Source: Peptoniphilaceae bacterium (GTDB taxonomy: Bacteria; Bacillota; Clostridia; Tissierellales; Peptoniphilaceae). From it: 64,000 nt of DNA. The notes below the pieces were generated by a model. The model was not told the origin of the DNA. It did not search any database and was given only the letters and a program-made list of their open reading frames with translations. Location of the stretch: the NCBI GenBank assembly GCA_910589545.1, contig CAJUSY010000012.1, positions 62,001 to 126,000 of the forward strand, read 5' to 3'. Positions 34,198 through 41,631 of the stretch are shown one piece after another. A program made the position numbers and the translations under genes. Each line of letters opens with the position of its first letter. Position 1 is the first letter of the stretch.

Positions 34198-34725
34198 TTA
34201 TTTCCTCCTTCCTAAATAAATATTATTTCTATAGTTAATCAAGATATCTAATACCTCTTTCAATGTATCTACAATATATTCTCCCTGTCGGTATCTCCTT
34301 TTCTCTACTATAATTCGAACTTGGTCCTTAGATTCAACCACATCTATTATTCTTTTAGGATATTGAACCCATTTCCCTATCTCCTGATATTCTTGATTCA
34401 TAATAATAAATGTTGGTGTAATAACTTTTTCATTAGGCATAAACTTACTGTAACTATCTGTATCTATTACTTTAAGTTTTATATTTTCATTATTTTTTTC
34501 TAACCAATGAACTACAGGAATATTAATTATAGAATCAATACACCAGTTTTCTCCAATCGCAAGTATATTAAATTTGCTTGTTATACTACTAACCTTTTCT
34601 AAATATCTCTCTAAATTTAAATAATTTCTTATCGCATTATTAGCATAATTCTTATATCTATCCTGAGCAGTATCGTAAAATTGTTGAAAAGAAACTCCAG
34701 AGTTAAATATTTGCTTGTATTTCAA
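34198..34725 (-). CDS. thioredoxin-like protein
   Basis: 175 residues from a TTG start with AGGAGG 9 bases upstream. It is a thioredoxin-fold protein of the type with an N-terminal helical extension. The active-site position reads ENWCIDS, so one Cys is kept and the second is Ser. FIIMNQEYQEIGKW matches the strand and cis-Pro region (TPTFIIMN). It ends in LGRRK, and its last codons contain the RBS of the CopZ-like gene. The pair probably works together in metal or redox handling. No promoter consensus was chosen. Confidence 0.7.
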   Translation of the reverse strand: MKYKQIFNSGVSFQQFYDTAQDRYKNYANNAIRNYLNLERYLEKVSSITSKFNILAIGENWCIDSIINIPVVHWLEKNNENIKLKVIDTDSYSKFMPNEKVITPTFIIMNQEYQEIGKWVQYPKRIIDVVESKDQVRIIVEKRRYRQGEYIVDTLKEVLDILINYRNNIYLGRRK

Positions 34726-34740
34726 ATTGTCACTTCCTCC

Positions 34741-34775
34741 TAAAAAAGTAAGTTACTCCATATAATTTACTTACT
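34741..34775 (-). terminator. possible leader attenuator before the thioredoxin-like gene
   Basis: On the minus strand, AGTAAGTAA and TTACTTACT-type arms (one mismatch) are followed by TTTTTT and then directly by AGGAGG of the thioredoxin-like gene. An intrinsic terminator just before the RBS suggests control by attenuation. The leader upstream (34776-34950) is AT-rich with further small dyads. I recognise no riboswitch class. Confidence 0.4.
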
Positions 34776-34952
34776 ATTTATCTAATTAAATTTTACCCTT
34801 TGCTCTACTAAGATATTCAACTTGAACATAATTATACTGATGCGTAACTAACTATCACCTTAAATATGATTGTATTAGATAATTATCAACTATTCAAGAG
34901 CTAATGTCCTTACCTCTCATGCACTGCTCACAGCAATTAGATCCTAATTACT

Positions 34953-35537
34953 CTAATCAATGCACGAAATATATTTAGTTAAAGTTCCTGAAACCGTTGA
35001 TTTATTAACACAAACTGCACCCATCACTATTATGACACGTTCCCCACATGTCGGATCGTATACTTTGTTAATGCTTGTTTTGCCGTCCATTACAAGCTTT
35101 GCCAAAAGCTTTGACACTGTTTGTGGAGTGAAGAATTCTCCTCCTGATTTTCCTGCATTACTTGCATAGTTGGATATCAAATATTCGTATGCATCTCCGA
35201 ATGCGTCGATGTCGTTGTTTTCAAATTTGCCGAAATTAATTTTGTCAATTCCAGTTAGTATGTCACATAATCTTTTGTTCTTCTCAGCTACCGTTGCTCC
35301 AAGTTTGCTGCTTGTGGTGTCAACATCTTCGAATAATCCTTTGATGTCATCTTCTGAAGGATATCCTATTGCGCTTTTTTCGATTGATCTGAATATATTT
35401 GCCAAATCTGTGTTCAAATTTTCATTGGTGCGTGCAGTTTTTACGACATTTTGAAATAATTGGCTTGGTAGTATGAAAAACCCTGTTTCTTCTACTGTAT
35501 CTAGTCTGAAATCTGTTTCTGCTTCTTCATCTGTGAT
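34953..35537 (-). pseudogene. hsdM: internal fragment of type I methyltransferase HsdM
   Basis: Homology begins right after an in-frame stop at 35540-35538 (ITDEEAETDFRLDTVEETGFFILP...) and runs through NLNTDLANIF, YEYLISNYASNAGKSGGEFFTPQTVSKLLAKL to the SAM-binding DPTCG, covering roughly residues 80-240 of HsdM. It breaks at about 35044, exactly inside motif I, and continues as unrelated sequence to a stop at 34953. Both the N-terminus and the catalytic NPPY half are missing. Confidence 0.8.
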
Positions 35538-35645
35538 TTATGTTAATTTTTCATTATGTTTTTTTTAATTTTATGTAATATTTCATTTTAATTATATCAT
35601 ATAATTAATTGACTATATTGTGTTTCATCTTTATTTTCTTGCAAT

Positions 35646-35677
35646 AAAAAACCAACACATTTTTAAAAATGCGTTGG
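35646..35677 (-). terminator. terminator of the permease gene
   Basis: CCAACGCATTTTTAAAAATG-type stem (one G-T pair) followed by a T-run on the minus strand, 9 bp after the stop at 35686. Confidence 0.85.
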
Positions 35678-35685
35678 CTTTTGTT

Positions 35686-36627
35686 TTATTTATTCTCTTC
35701 TTTTTGTTTTTCTCCAGTGTATAGTTTATTGCACAAGAATGGTGAAACAAACGATGAAATTATTACGCCGAATGTTACTATGGCTGCTGCTCTTGGTGCA
35801 TAAACTGTTAATGAAGGATCATTTGATGCCATAATCATTGGAATACTTGCAGACAATCCTGCAATTGTTGACAATCCACCAGCGGATACTCCATCTCTCT
35901 TCAAAACTTTTCTTTCGACAAATAGCATTGGCAAGAATATTAAGATGTAATAAACCACTGACATCAATACTCCCGAGAATCCTGCTTTGACTGCATCAAA
36001 TAGATTGATGCTGTTACCAACAGACCAACCTAGAGCAAAAATCATGAATGGCATTCCTGTTGAGATAAATTTTCCCAAATCTTTGTCTATATTTCCTATT
36101 GCCACTCCTAAAACCAATGGAATTACCAATGAAACTATTGACATGTAATCCACACTTGTCGGTTGAGAAAGTCCGAAAATAAGCATTGCTATGGCTGGAG
36201 TTGCAAAAAGCGATATGAATCCGAACGCTGACATGTCAACTTCGTCTCCACAGTCTTCCATTATTGCCAAGAACAACGAAGGATTTAGTGATGTTAATGT
36301 ACAAATAAATCCTATTAAACTAATTCCTAAAACTCCTTGCATACCAAAAAATTTGAAAAACAAAATTGCAAATAAAGCTGTAACTGCTGTTCTTACTAAA
36401 ATTAATAGTCCGTAGATTTTAACCACGCTTTTGATACTACTCAATTTGACTGTACAGCCAGATATAAATATTGTAGCTCCTAAAATGAATCCCAAACTCG
36501 ATGGGCCAAAGAACGATTCAGTTACTCCACCGATTTTGAATAGATTCGGGAAAAATGTATTGATTAATGCCGATATCATCATCGGCACTAATAACGTTCC
36601 TCCAGGAATTTTTTTCATTAATTTCAT
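35686..36627 (-). CDS. KdgT-family permease
   Basis: 313 residues, about ten hydrophobic segments, 2-keto-3-deoxygluconate permease family (IPGGTLLVPMMISALINTFFP at the start, then ASNDPSLTVYAPRAAAIVTFGVI). Family members are proton symporters for keto-deoxy sugars. It follows an M20 amidohydrolase gene by 15 bp, with no sugar-acid catabolic genes, so the real substrate may be a peptide or N-acyl amino acid. Confidence 0.85.
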   Translation of the reverse strand: MKLMKKIPGGTLLVPMMISALINTFFPNLFKIGGVTESFFGPSSLGFILGATIFISGCTVKLSSIKSVVKIYGLLILVRTAVTALFAILFFKFFGMQGVLGISLIGFICTLTSLNPSLFLAIMEDCGDEVDMSAFGFISLFATPAIAMLIFGLSQPTSVDYMSIVSLVIPLVLGVAIGNIDKDLGKFISTGMPFMIFALGWSVGNSINLFDAVKAGFSGVLMSVVYYILIFLPMLFVERKVLKRDGVSAGGLSTIAGLSASIPMIMASNDPSLTVYAPRAAAIVTFGVIISSFVSPFLCNKLYTGEKQKEENK

Positions 36628-36642
36628 AATAAAATCCCCCGT

Positions 36643-37827
36643 TTATTTTTCGTTCAAATACTTCAAAGCCACAGCTCCCATTGCCTTTGCTGCGATAATC
36701 ATAGAATCTTCGTTGATTGTGAATTTTGGATGGTGATGTGGATATGCTTTGCCATCTGGTTTTGCACCAATATAGAAGAAACTTGCTGGAATTTTTTGTG
36801 AATAATATGAAAAGTCTTCTGATTGTGCTTGTGGACCGCAATCTTCAACGCCATCAACTTCAGGAATATTCGCTTCTTTTACAGCATCAACTACAAGTTG
36901 TGTCATTTCATCGTCATTCATCAAAACAGGATAATCATTTTTGTAATCCAATTCGATTTCACAACTATACGCCTTTGCCAATCCTTCACAAATATTTCTA
37001 ACTTCTTTTTCAATAAGACTTCTTGCATCATCAGACATGCATCTAACGTCTCCTTCAAGAGTTACTGAGTCTTTAATTATATTAAATTGACCTTTACCAT
37101 CAAATGAACCAATAGTTACAACGCCTGGAGTCATTGGGTTTAATCTTCTTGAAACAATAGTTTGCAAACTCATAACCAAATTACTAGCAATAACAATAGC
37201 ATCATTCGCTTCGTGAGGTGCAGCGCCGTGACCGCCGGTTCCTTTTACTGTCGCAACGAATTTCGCACGAGCTTGTTGTGTAGGACCCTTGTGGTAATAA
37301 ACTTTCCCAAAATCCAATTGACTCATGACATGACATCCAAATATATTATCAACGCCATCCAAAACGCCATCTTTAATCATAAAACTTGATCCTCCTGGTG
37401 GCATTTCTTCTGCTGGTTGGTGAATGATTACAATTTTACCAGAAAAATCATCCTTCATTTCTACTAAACAATCTGCCAAAGTCATCATATATGCAGTGTG
37501 TGCATCGTGACCACAAGCATGCATTACGCCCTTGTTTTTAGAAGCATAGTCAAGTCCAGTATCTTCTGTAATTGGAAGTGCATCAAAATCTGCCCTCAAT
37601 GCTACAGTCTTTCCTGGCTTACCAGAGTCAATCGTAACCTTTATTCCATATCCTCCAACATTTTTTTCTACCGTTACATCCTTGTTATTTTCATAGTGCT
37701 TATAGATATACTCACTAGTTTCCTTTTCTTCATAAGAAAGTTCAGGATGTTCGTGAAGCCATCTTCTGTCATTAAACATATCATCTTTCTTTGAATCAAT
37801 CAAAGAGAATAATTTTTCATAATTCAT
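36643..37827 (-). CDS. M20 family amidohydrolase
   Basis: 394 residues. Metal-binding and catalytic motifs are MHACGHDAHTA (about 100-110) and HQPAEEMPPGG (about 136), with a dimerisation domain in the middle (TGGHGAAPHEANDA). It belongs to the N-acyl-amino-acid/hippurate hydrolase branch and is cytosolic. GGGGA precedes the ATG. It is the first gene of a two-gene operon with the KdgT-like permease. Confidence 0.92.
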   Translation of the reverse strand: MNYEKLFSLIDSKKDDMFNDRRWLHEHPELSYEEKETSEYIYKHYENNKDVTVEKNVGGYGIKVTIDSGKPGKTVALRADFDALPITEDTGLDYASKNKGVMHACGHDAHTAYMMTLADCLVEMKDDFSGKIVIIHQPAEEMPPGGSSFMIKDGVLDGVDNIFGCHVMSQLDFGKVYYHKGPTQQARAKFVATVKGTGGHGAAPHEANDAIVIASNLVMSLQTIVSRRLNPMTPGVVTIGSFDGKGQFNIIKDSVTLEGDVRCMSDDARSLIEKEVRNICEGLAKAYSCEIELDYKNDYPVLMNDDEMTQLVVDAVKEANIPEVDGVEDCGPQAQSEDFSYYSQKIPASFFYIGAKPDGKAYPHHHPKFTINEDSMIIAAKAMGAVALKYLNEK

Positions 37828-37905
37828 TTAAAATTCCCCTTTCATAATATTATATATACCCCTTTTCGAAGAAGAGATATCCTTTTTTAATAAAAATTTT
37901 TAAAT

Positions 37906-37937
37906 GAAACAAGAAAAGCCAAGTATTTCTACTTGGC
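37906..37937 (-). terminator. terminator of the XRE-type regulator gene
   Basis: GCCAAGTA/TACTTGGC 8-bp stem with a 4-base loop, then TTTTCTTGTTT on the minus strand. Confidence 0.8.
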
Positions 37938-37966
37938 CTCTGTTTATTCAAAAAATATATATTATA

Positions 37967-38491
37967 TCATGCTAACATTGTTTTTAATTTCTTATTAAAA
38001 ATATAGGCACAATTCGTACAAATCACAAGAATTAATGGTGCAATTCTAACAAATCCCCATTCAAAACTTTGCAATACAAATTTCATTACCATTGTGTTTG
38101 AATCTGTTGTTTCCCATTGTAAATATCTACTTTTCATAAAAAACAACACCAAAAATACTACTACAATTAGAACATCGATTGCGATAAAAATATTTCTATA
38201 AATCGTAATCTTCTTTTGTTTGTTTTCATAAAACTGCAGATTAATTTCTTCAAGTTTTTCCGATATTTTATCTAATTCTGTTTGTTGTGTTTCTTCTATA
38301 TTTTCACCTAATAATACGCTTACAGATGTGTGTAAGATTTCCGATAACTTTATCAAAGAATCCGAATCCGGAACGGACAATCCTCTCTCCCATTTTGAAA
38401 CTGTTTGTCTGACAACGTGCATTTCATTTGCTAATTGTTCTTGTGACAATCCATTTTGTTTTCTTAGTGATTTAATATTTTCATTCAACAT
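37967..38491 (-). CDS. XRE-family regulator with two membrane segments
   Basis: 174 residues. The N-terminal Cro/C1-type HTH (LSQEQLANEMHVVRQTVSKWERG, residues about 15-37) is followed by a linker, then two hydrophobic segments (about 100-120 and 145-165). This is the usual membrane-bound XRE design of Firmicutes, in which the regulated gene is often an adjacent membrane protein; the neighbour at 38557-39012 is one. Confidence 0.88.
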   Translation of the reverse strand: MLNENIKSLRKQNGLSQEQLANEMHVVRQTVSKWERGLSVPDSDSLIKLSEILHTSVSVLLGENIEETQQTELDKISEKLEEINLQFYENKQKKITIYRNIFIAIDVLIVVVFLVLFFMKSRYLQWETTDSNTMVMKFVLQSFEWGFVRIAPLILVICTNCAYIFNKKLKTMLA

Positions 38492-38556
38492 TTTTATCCC
38501 TTCTTTCTATGCCACAATGATACATTAATTCCTACCGTTGCCACAAGAAACTAAAA

Positions 38557-39012
38557 TTAACATTGAAATTTTGTTTGAATTTCAGGATTCTTCGCTAACA
38601 TTTCCCTAATCACATCTTCATAATCTCTATTGTAAATTTGAATAAATGTATTTCCATATGCGTATATTTTTATTTCTAAATTATCATTTTTCTTTTCTAT
38701 ATTTATATTCTTAATCTCGTCAAACTTCACAAATTTTAATATAGTAGTTGCATTCATTGTGATATTGATTCCTTTTTCAGAAATTCCTTGATAGAATACT
38801 GATGTATAAATTGAGGCTGTTGCAAATATAGCAACAAGATAGCCCAGAAATGTGTTATCAAATTTATAGCAAATAATAGAAACTACAATAGCGAATACAC
38901 TTATAATTAGTATTATTTTCGATTGAATTTTAACGTTTATTTTGTTTTGTTGTTTGCTTTTTAAATTATACAGATAATTTATTGCAAATGTTAGAAGTAC
39001 AAGCAGTTTCAT
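38557..39012 (-). CDS. membrane protein, unknown
   Basis: 151 residues. There are one short N-terminal and two central hydrophobic segments (about 30-75), then a PH-domain-like beta-rich C-terminal part of about 75 residues (GINITMNATTILKFVKFDEIKNI). This layout is seen in DUF-type bacterial PH-like proteins; no firm family. It is upstream of and in the same direction as the XRE regulator gene (65 bp gap). Confidence 0.65.
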   Translation of the reverse strand: MKLLVLLTFAINYLYNLKSKQQNKINVKIQSKIILIISVFAIVVSIICYKFDNTFLGYLVAIFATASIYTSVFYQGISEKGINITMNATTILKFVKFDEIKNINIEKKNDNLEIKIYAYGNTFIQIYNRDYEDVIREMLAKNPEIQTKFQC

Positions 39013-39165
39013 TGTCCCTCCAATATGTTTTCTAAGTCGATTTATTAAAATATGTATTCTGATATCAACGTAAAATAATTATTTAGTTTTAAAATATTAT
39101 ATCATATATATTCACCGCGACTATTTTAATGAGTTTATTTCATTCCTAGTACAACATTTTTCCCA

Positions 39166-39196
39166 CATAAAAAGGACAAGCCTACGCTTATCCTTT
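39166..39196 (-). terminator. terminator following repeat R1
   Basis: AAAGGATAAGC/GCTTGTCCTTT stem with one G-T pair and a 4-base loop, followed by TTTTT on the minus strand. Confidence 0.65.
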
Positions 39197-39210
39197 AATA
39201 AATAATTTTT

Positions 39211-39333
39211 CTTTTCCAAATGTCCGATGTATCCCAAACCATTCAAAATACTAGATTTTATTCTTTAGAGTATCAATAAATCCATCTAATTATAGGATGT
39301 TTTCAAATTTTTAGTCCCGTCCCAGTACCTGAG
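39211..39333 (-). repeat. dispersed repeat, copy R1
   Basis: The minus strand starts with GGTACTGGGACGGGACTAAAAATTT... and ends with a conserved block that can be read as ILNGLGYIG-LEKKN. It shares about 120 bp with R2 at 41174 and with R3 and R4. This copy has one TGGGAC unit where R2 and R3 have two. Confidence 0.8.
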
Positions 39334-39503
39334 AATTATAATTTGTAGATCTGTAATTATGAAGTCTATCATGTAGATTTTTTAGTTTGGAATCATTTTC
39401 TATTTTTTTAAACATTGTCTCATTTTCCTTTAATATTGATACAAGTTCAGAATCATTGTCTTTCAATAGTAATTTTTCGCGTTTTTTATATAAAGATATT
39501 TAT
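39311..39503 (-). pseudogene. C-terminal remnant of an unknown protein
   Basis: The frame is open for about 63 codons with normal codon use and ends in QVLGRD-stop, whose last codons lie inside repeat R1: KREKLLLKDNDSELVS, then ILKENETMFKKIENDSKL. It has no start and no recognisable family. Its end suggests that the repeat is the 3' end of a gene or element family. Confidence 0.4.
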
Positions 39504-39556
39504 TTTTTTGTTTATATTAAATGCATTAGGCTCAACGTAAATATTTAATCATGTAA

Positions 39557-39632
39557 ATGTCAACCGAAAATTGATCCAGAGTTATTACCGAAAAGTGGTC
39601 AACAAACAGTAGAATAATTGACCACATTTTTA
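39557..39632. mobile_element. IS21-like end remnant
   Basis: GTCAACCGAAAATTGATC ... CCGAAAAGTGGTCAAC ... TTGACCAC has the repeated GGTCAA/ACCGAAAA words typical of IS21-family terminal regions in Firmicutes. No istA or istB is present. Confidence 0.4.
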
Positions 39633-39680
39633 ATTTAATTTTGAATGCATTTAAAATTAAATGGATTCAGATGTATTTTC

Positions 39681-40970
39681 CTATAAGCTTACGTGCTCTT
39701 CCATTTTGTTTCTTATTCTTTTAAAAATATCCAAATGAATTTCGTGAGTAAAATTTTCTATTAAAATTTCATAACTATCATCAAAAAATTTTTTTATGCT
39801 TTTTTTAGCACTTATATCTGCCATTGTGTATATGATAAAAATTCCTTGTAAAATCGCTTTGGTAACCAAGGGATCACCTGCTGAATAGGAAATTATCTGG
39901 CTGAAACCAAGATATAGTTCATCCTCCACAGAATAACTTTGATAAATTATTTTTACATCTTCGTCCTCTTTCATGATTATAAAATGATTGCCTGTAGATA
40001 AGAGTTTCCCTACCAATGATGACATTTTATTTATACACATTATTGCAGTATTTGGATCATTTGTGCCAGGGCTTAGGGCCATATTCGCGATTTCGGTTAA
40101 GTTTACAATTCCACGGTGATAATCTTCTTCTCTATTATTGTAAGCATTTATTATAAACAATGGACTTAATTTTTCTTTTAATTCTTTTTTATCATTATCA
40201 TCTAACTCGCATTGGAATATATTTAATTCCCCTAAGGTTTCGCCTTTGGTTGTGTATTCACCAATTCTCTTGTTTATAGCAAGTTCTGCTTTTATGCCAT
40301 TAAGCTCTTTAAAAATCTCATCTGCTTTTATTTCAAATAAATAACCTGAACTCTCAGCTACAATTGATAACTTTGTAGATTCGTCGCCTTCTTCATAATG
40401 CTTAGCTTTTTTTCTTAGTTCTACCTCTTTATCAATAAGTTTCTCGCAGTCATTAAAAATATATTCTATAACATTTGATACCTTTATATTATCAAGAACC
40501 TGTCTTGAGAAAGCTATAAAACTTAGCATCGCAATTATGGAATAAGCAATTCCAAGACTTCCAGCGACAACATGTTGGTCTGGAGCAATATCTTGCAATA
40601 ATAGGATACTGATTACTGAATAGAAAAAACCACTGACAAATATACCATATAAACCAAGAACTCCGGTCCTATCTATGAAACTCTGAAGCATCCTAGGTGA
40701 TATGCTACTGCTATATTTATTAAGTACAGTAACAATAATTGTAAAACAAAAAGTACTTATAGTCAAAAATATTCCAGATATATTAGAAAGAAAATCTACC
40801 GAAACTTCAACCGACAGCAATAGTTGTTTGGGAATATAAGATTTAATTGCAATATATTGATAATCAAAAATCCAGGTAACTAAAAGAAGCGACACTGTTA
40901 AAATTAAAAATCTTGACATCCTTAAAAAATTCTTATGATTAAAAAACCACAATTTAATTTTGGACAACAT
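39681..40970 (-). CDS. DUF2254 family membrane protein
   Basis: 429 residues. Four hydrophobic segments lie in the first 160 residues, followed by a large soluble part containing the family signature ALSPGTNDPNTAI (about 293). Members are membrane proteins of unknown function found across bacteria. It stands alone, between remnants and repeat copies R1 and R2. GGAGGATTG lies before the start. Confidence 0.85.
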   Translation of the reverse strand: MLSKIKLWFFNHKNFLRMSRFLILTVSLLLVTWIFDYQYIAIKSYIPKQLLLSVEVSVDFLSNISGIFLTISTFCFTIIVTVLNKYSSSISPRMLQSFIDRTGVLGLYGIFVSGFFYSVISILLLQDIAPDQHVVAGSLGIAYSIIAMLSFIAFSRQVLDNIKVSNVIEYIFNDCEKLIDKEVELRKKAKHYEEGDESTKLSIVAESSGYLFEIKADEIFKELNGIKAELAINKRIGEYTTKGETLGELNIFQCELDDNDKKELKEKLSPLFIINAYNNREEDYHRGIVNLTEIANMALSPGTNDPNTAIMCINKMSSLVGKLLSTGNHFIIMKEDEDVKIIYQSYSVEDELYLGFSQIISYSAGDPLVTKAILQGIFIIYTMADISAKKSIKKFFDDSYEILIENFTHEIHLDIFKRIRNKMEEHVSL

Positions 40971-41125
40971 ACATCAATCCTCCTGTTTAAATATTTTAAT
41001 TATTGGACTATATTATCATATATTTGATCTTTATCCAATATAAATTTATATATTTATCTCCCTGTTATTGAAAATTCACTGGGGATTTTCTCGCTTAGTG
41101 TTTCGGACTCAGATTTGTTTCATAT

Positions 41126-41155
41126 CGAAAATGACCGATGCTTTGGCATCGGTCA
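41126..41155 (-). terminator. terminator following repeat R2
   Basis: TGACCGATG/CATCGGTCA 9-bp stem, extended by one pair, then TTTTCG on the minus strand. It would end transcripts from the PHP-ATPase operon after they pass through R2. Confidence 0.7.
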
Positions 41156-41173
41156 CCCTTTGATGTAGCTACT

Positions 41174-41315
41174 ATTCCCATTCTTCTTTTCCAAACGTAC
41201 GATATATACCAAACCATTCAAAATACAAGATTCTATTTTTTGTAGTACCACTAAATCCATCTCATTATAGGACGTTTTCAGATTTTTAGTCCCGTCCCAG
41301 TCCCAGTACCGGAGA
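41174..41315 (-). repeat. dispersed repeat, copy R2
   Basis: The longest copy. The minus strand begins CCGGTACTGGGACTGGGACGGGACT. One frame is open through the whole repeat (RYWDWDGTKNLKTSYNEMD, then ILNGLVYIVRLEKKNG). It lies 19 bp downstream of the small partner gene of the PHP-ATPase. Confidence 0.85.
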
Positions 41316-41334
41316 ACTTTTAATAATACTTATC

Positions 41335-41631
41335 TTAATTACTGTATTTTTCAATTATATCGTTATATCTTTGAGTATTTTCATCAATTATATTATCTTT
41401 TTCTAGATGTATATCGTTAATCTTCTGATAAATACTTTTATAAATTATCTTATGAGCTTCATTTTCAATAAGCATATCATCAAACTCTTCTAAATCAAAA
41501 TCATCCTCATCTATACATTTTTCTATAAGTTTTATTAAATCATCACCTGTTATGTCTGAAATTGGTTTCCAGTTATCTGAACTACTCAATCTAAAGTATA
41601 CATTTCTATTTTCAATTTTTGTATAATTCAT
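41335..41631 (-). CDS. small acidic protein coupled to the PHP-ATPase
   Basis: 98 residues from the ATG at 41631, which has GGAGGG 6 bases upstream; a longer frame from 41664 lacks an RBS and lies inside the preceding gene. It is acidic (CIDEDDFDLEEFDDML) and contains no known motif. It overlaps the ATPase gene by 20 bp, so the two are co-translated. It could be a regulator or cofactor of the ATPase. Confidence 0.65.
   Translation of the reverse strand: MNYTKIENRNVYFRLSSSDNWKPISDITGDDLIKLIEKCIDEDDFDLEEFDDMLIENEAHKIIYKSIYQKINDIHLEKDNIIDENTQRYNDIIEKYSN

Larger units (their letters stand above)
39013..39680. other. gene-free stretch built of remnants
   Basis: No intact gene. In order it holds a terminator (39166-39196), repeat copy R1 (39211-39333), the C-terminal remnant of an unknown protein (39311-39503) and an IS21-like end (39557-39632). 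The rest is AT-rich. Confidence 0.6.
40971..41334. other. gene-free stretch with terminator and repeat R2
   Basis: Contains the leader of the DUF2254 gene, a strong hairpin terminator (41126-41155) and repeat R2 (41174-41315). No ORF of its own is supported. Confidence 0.6.
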
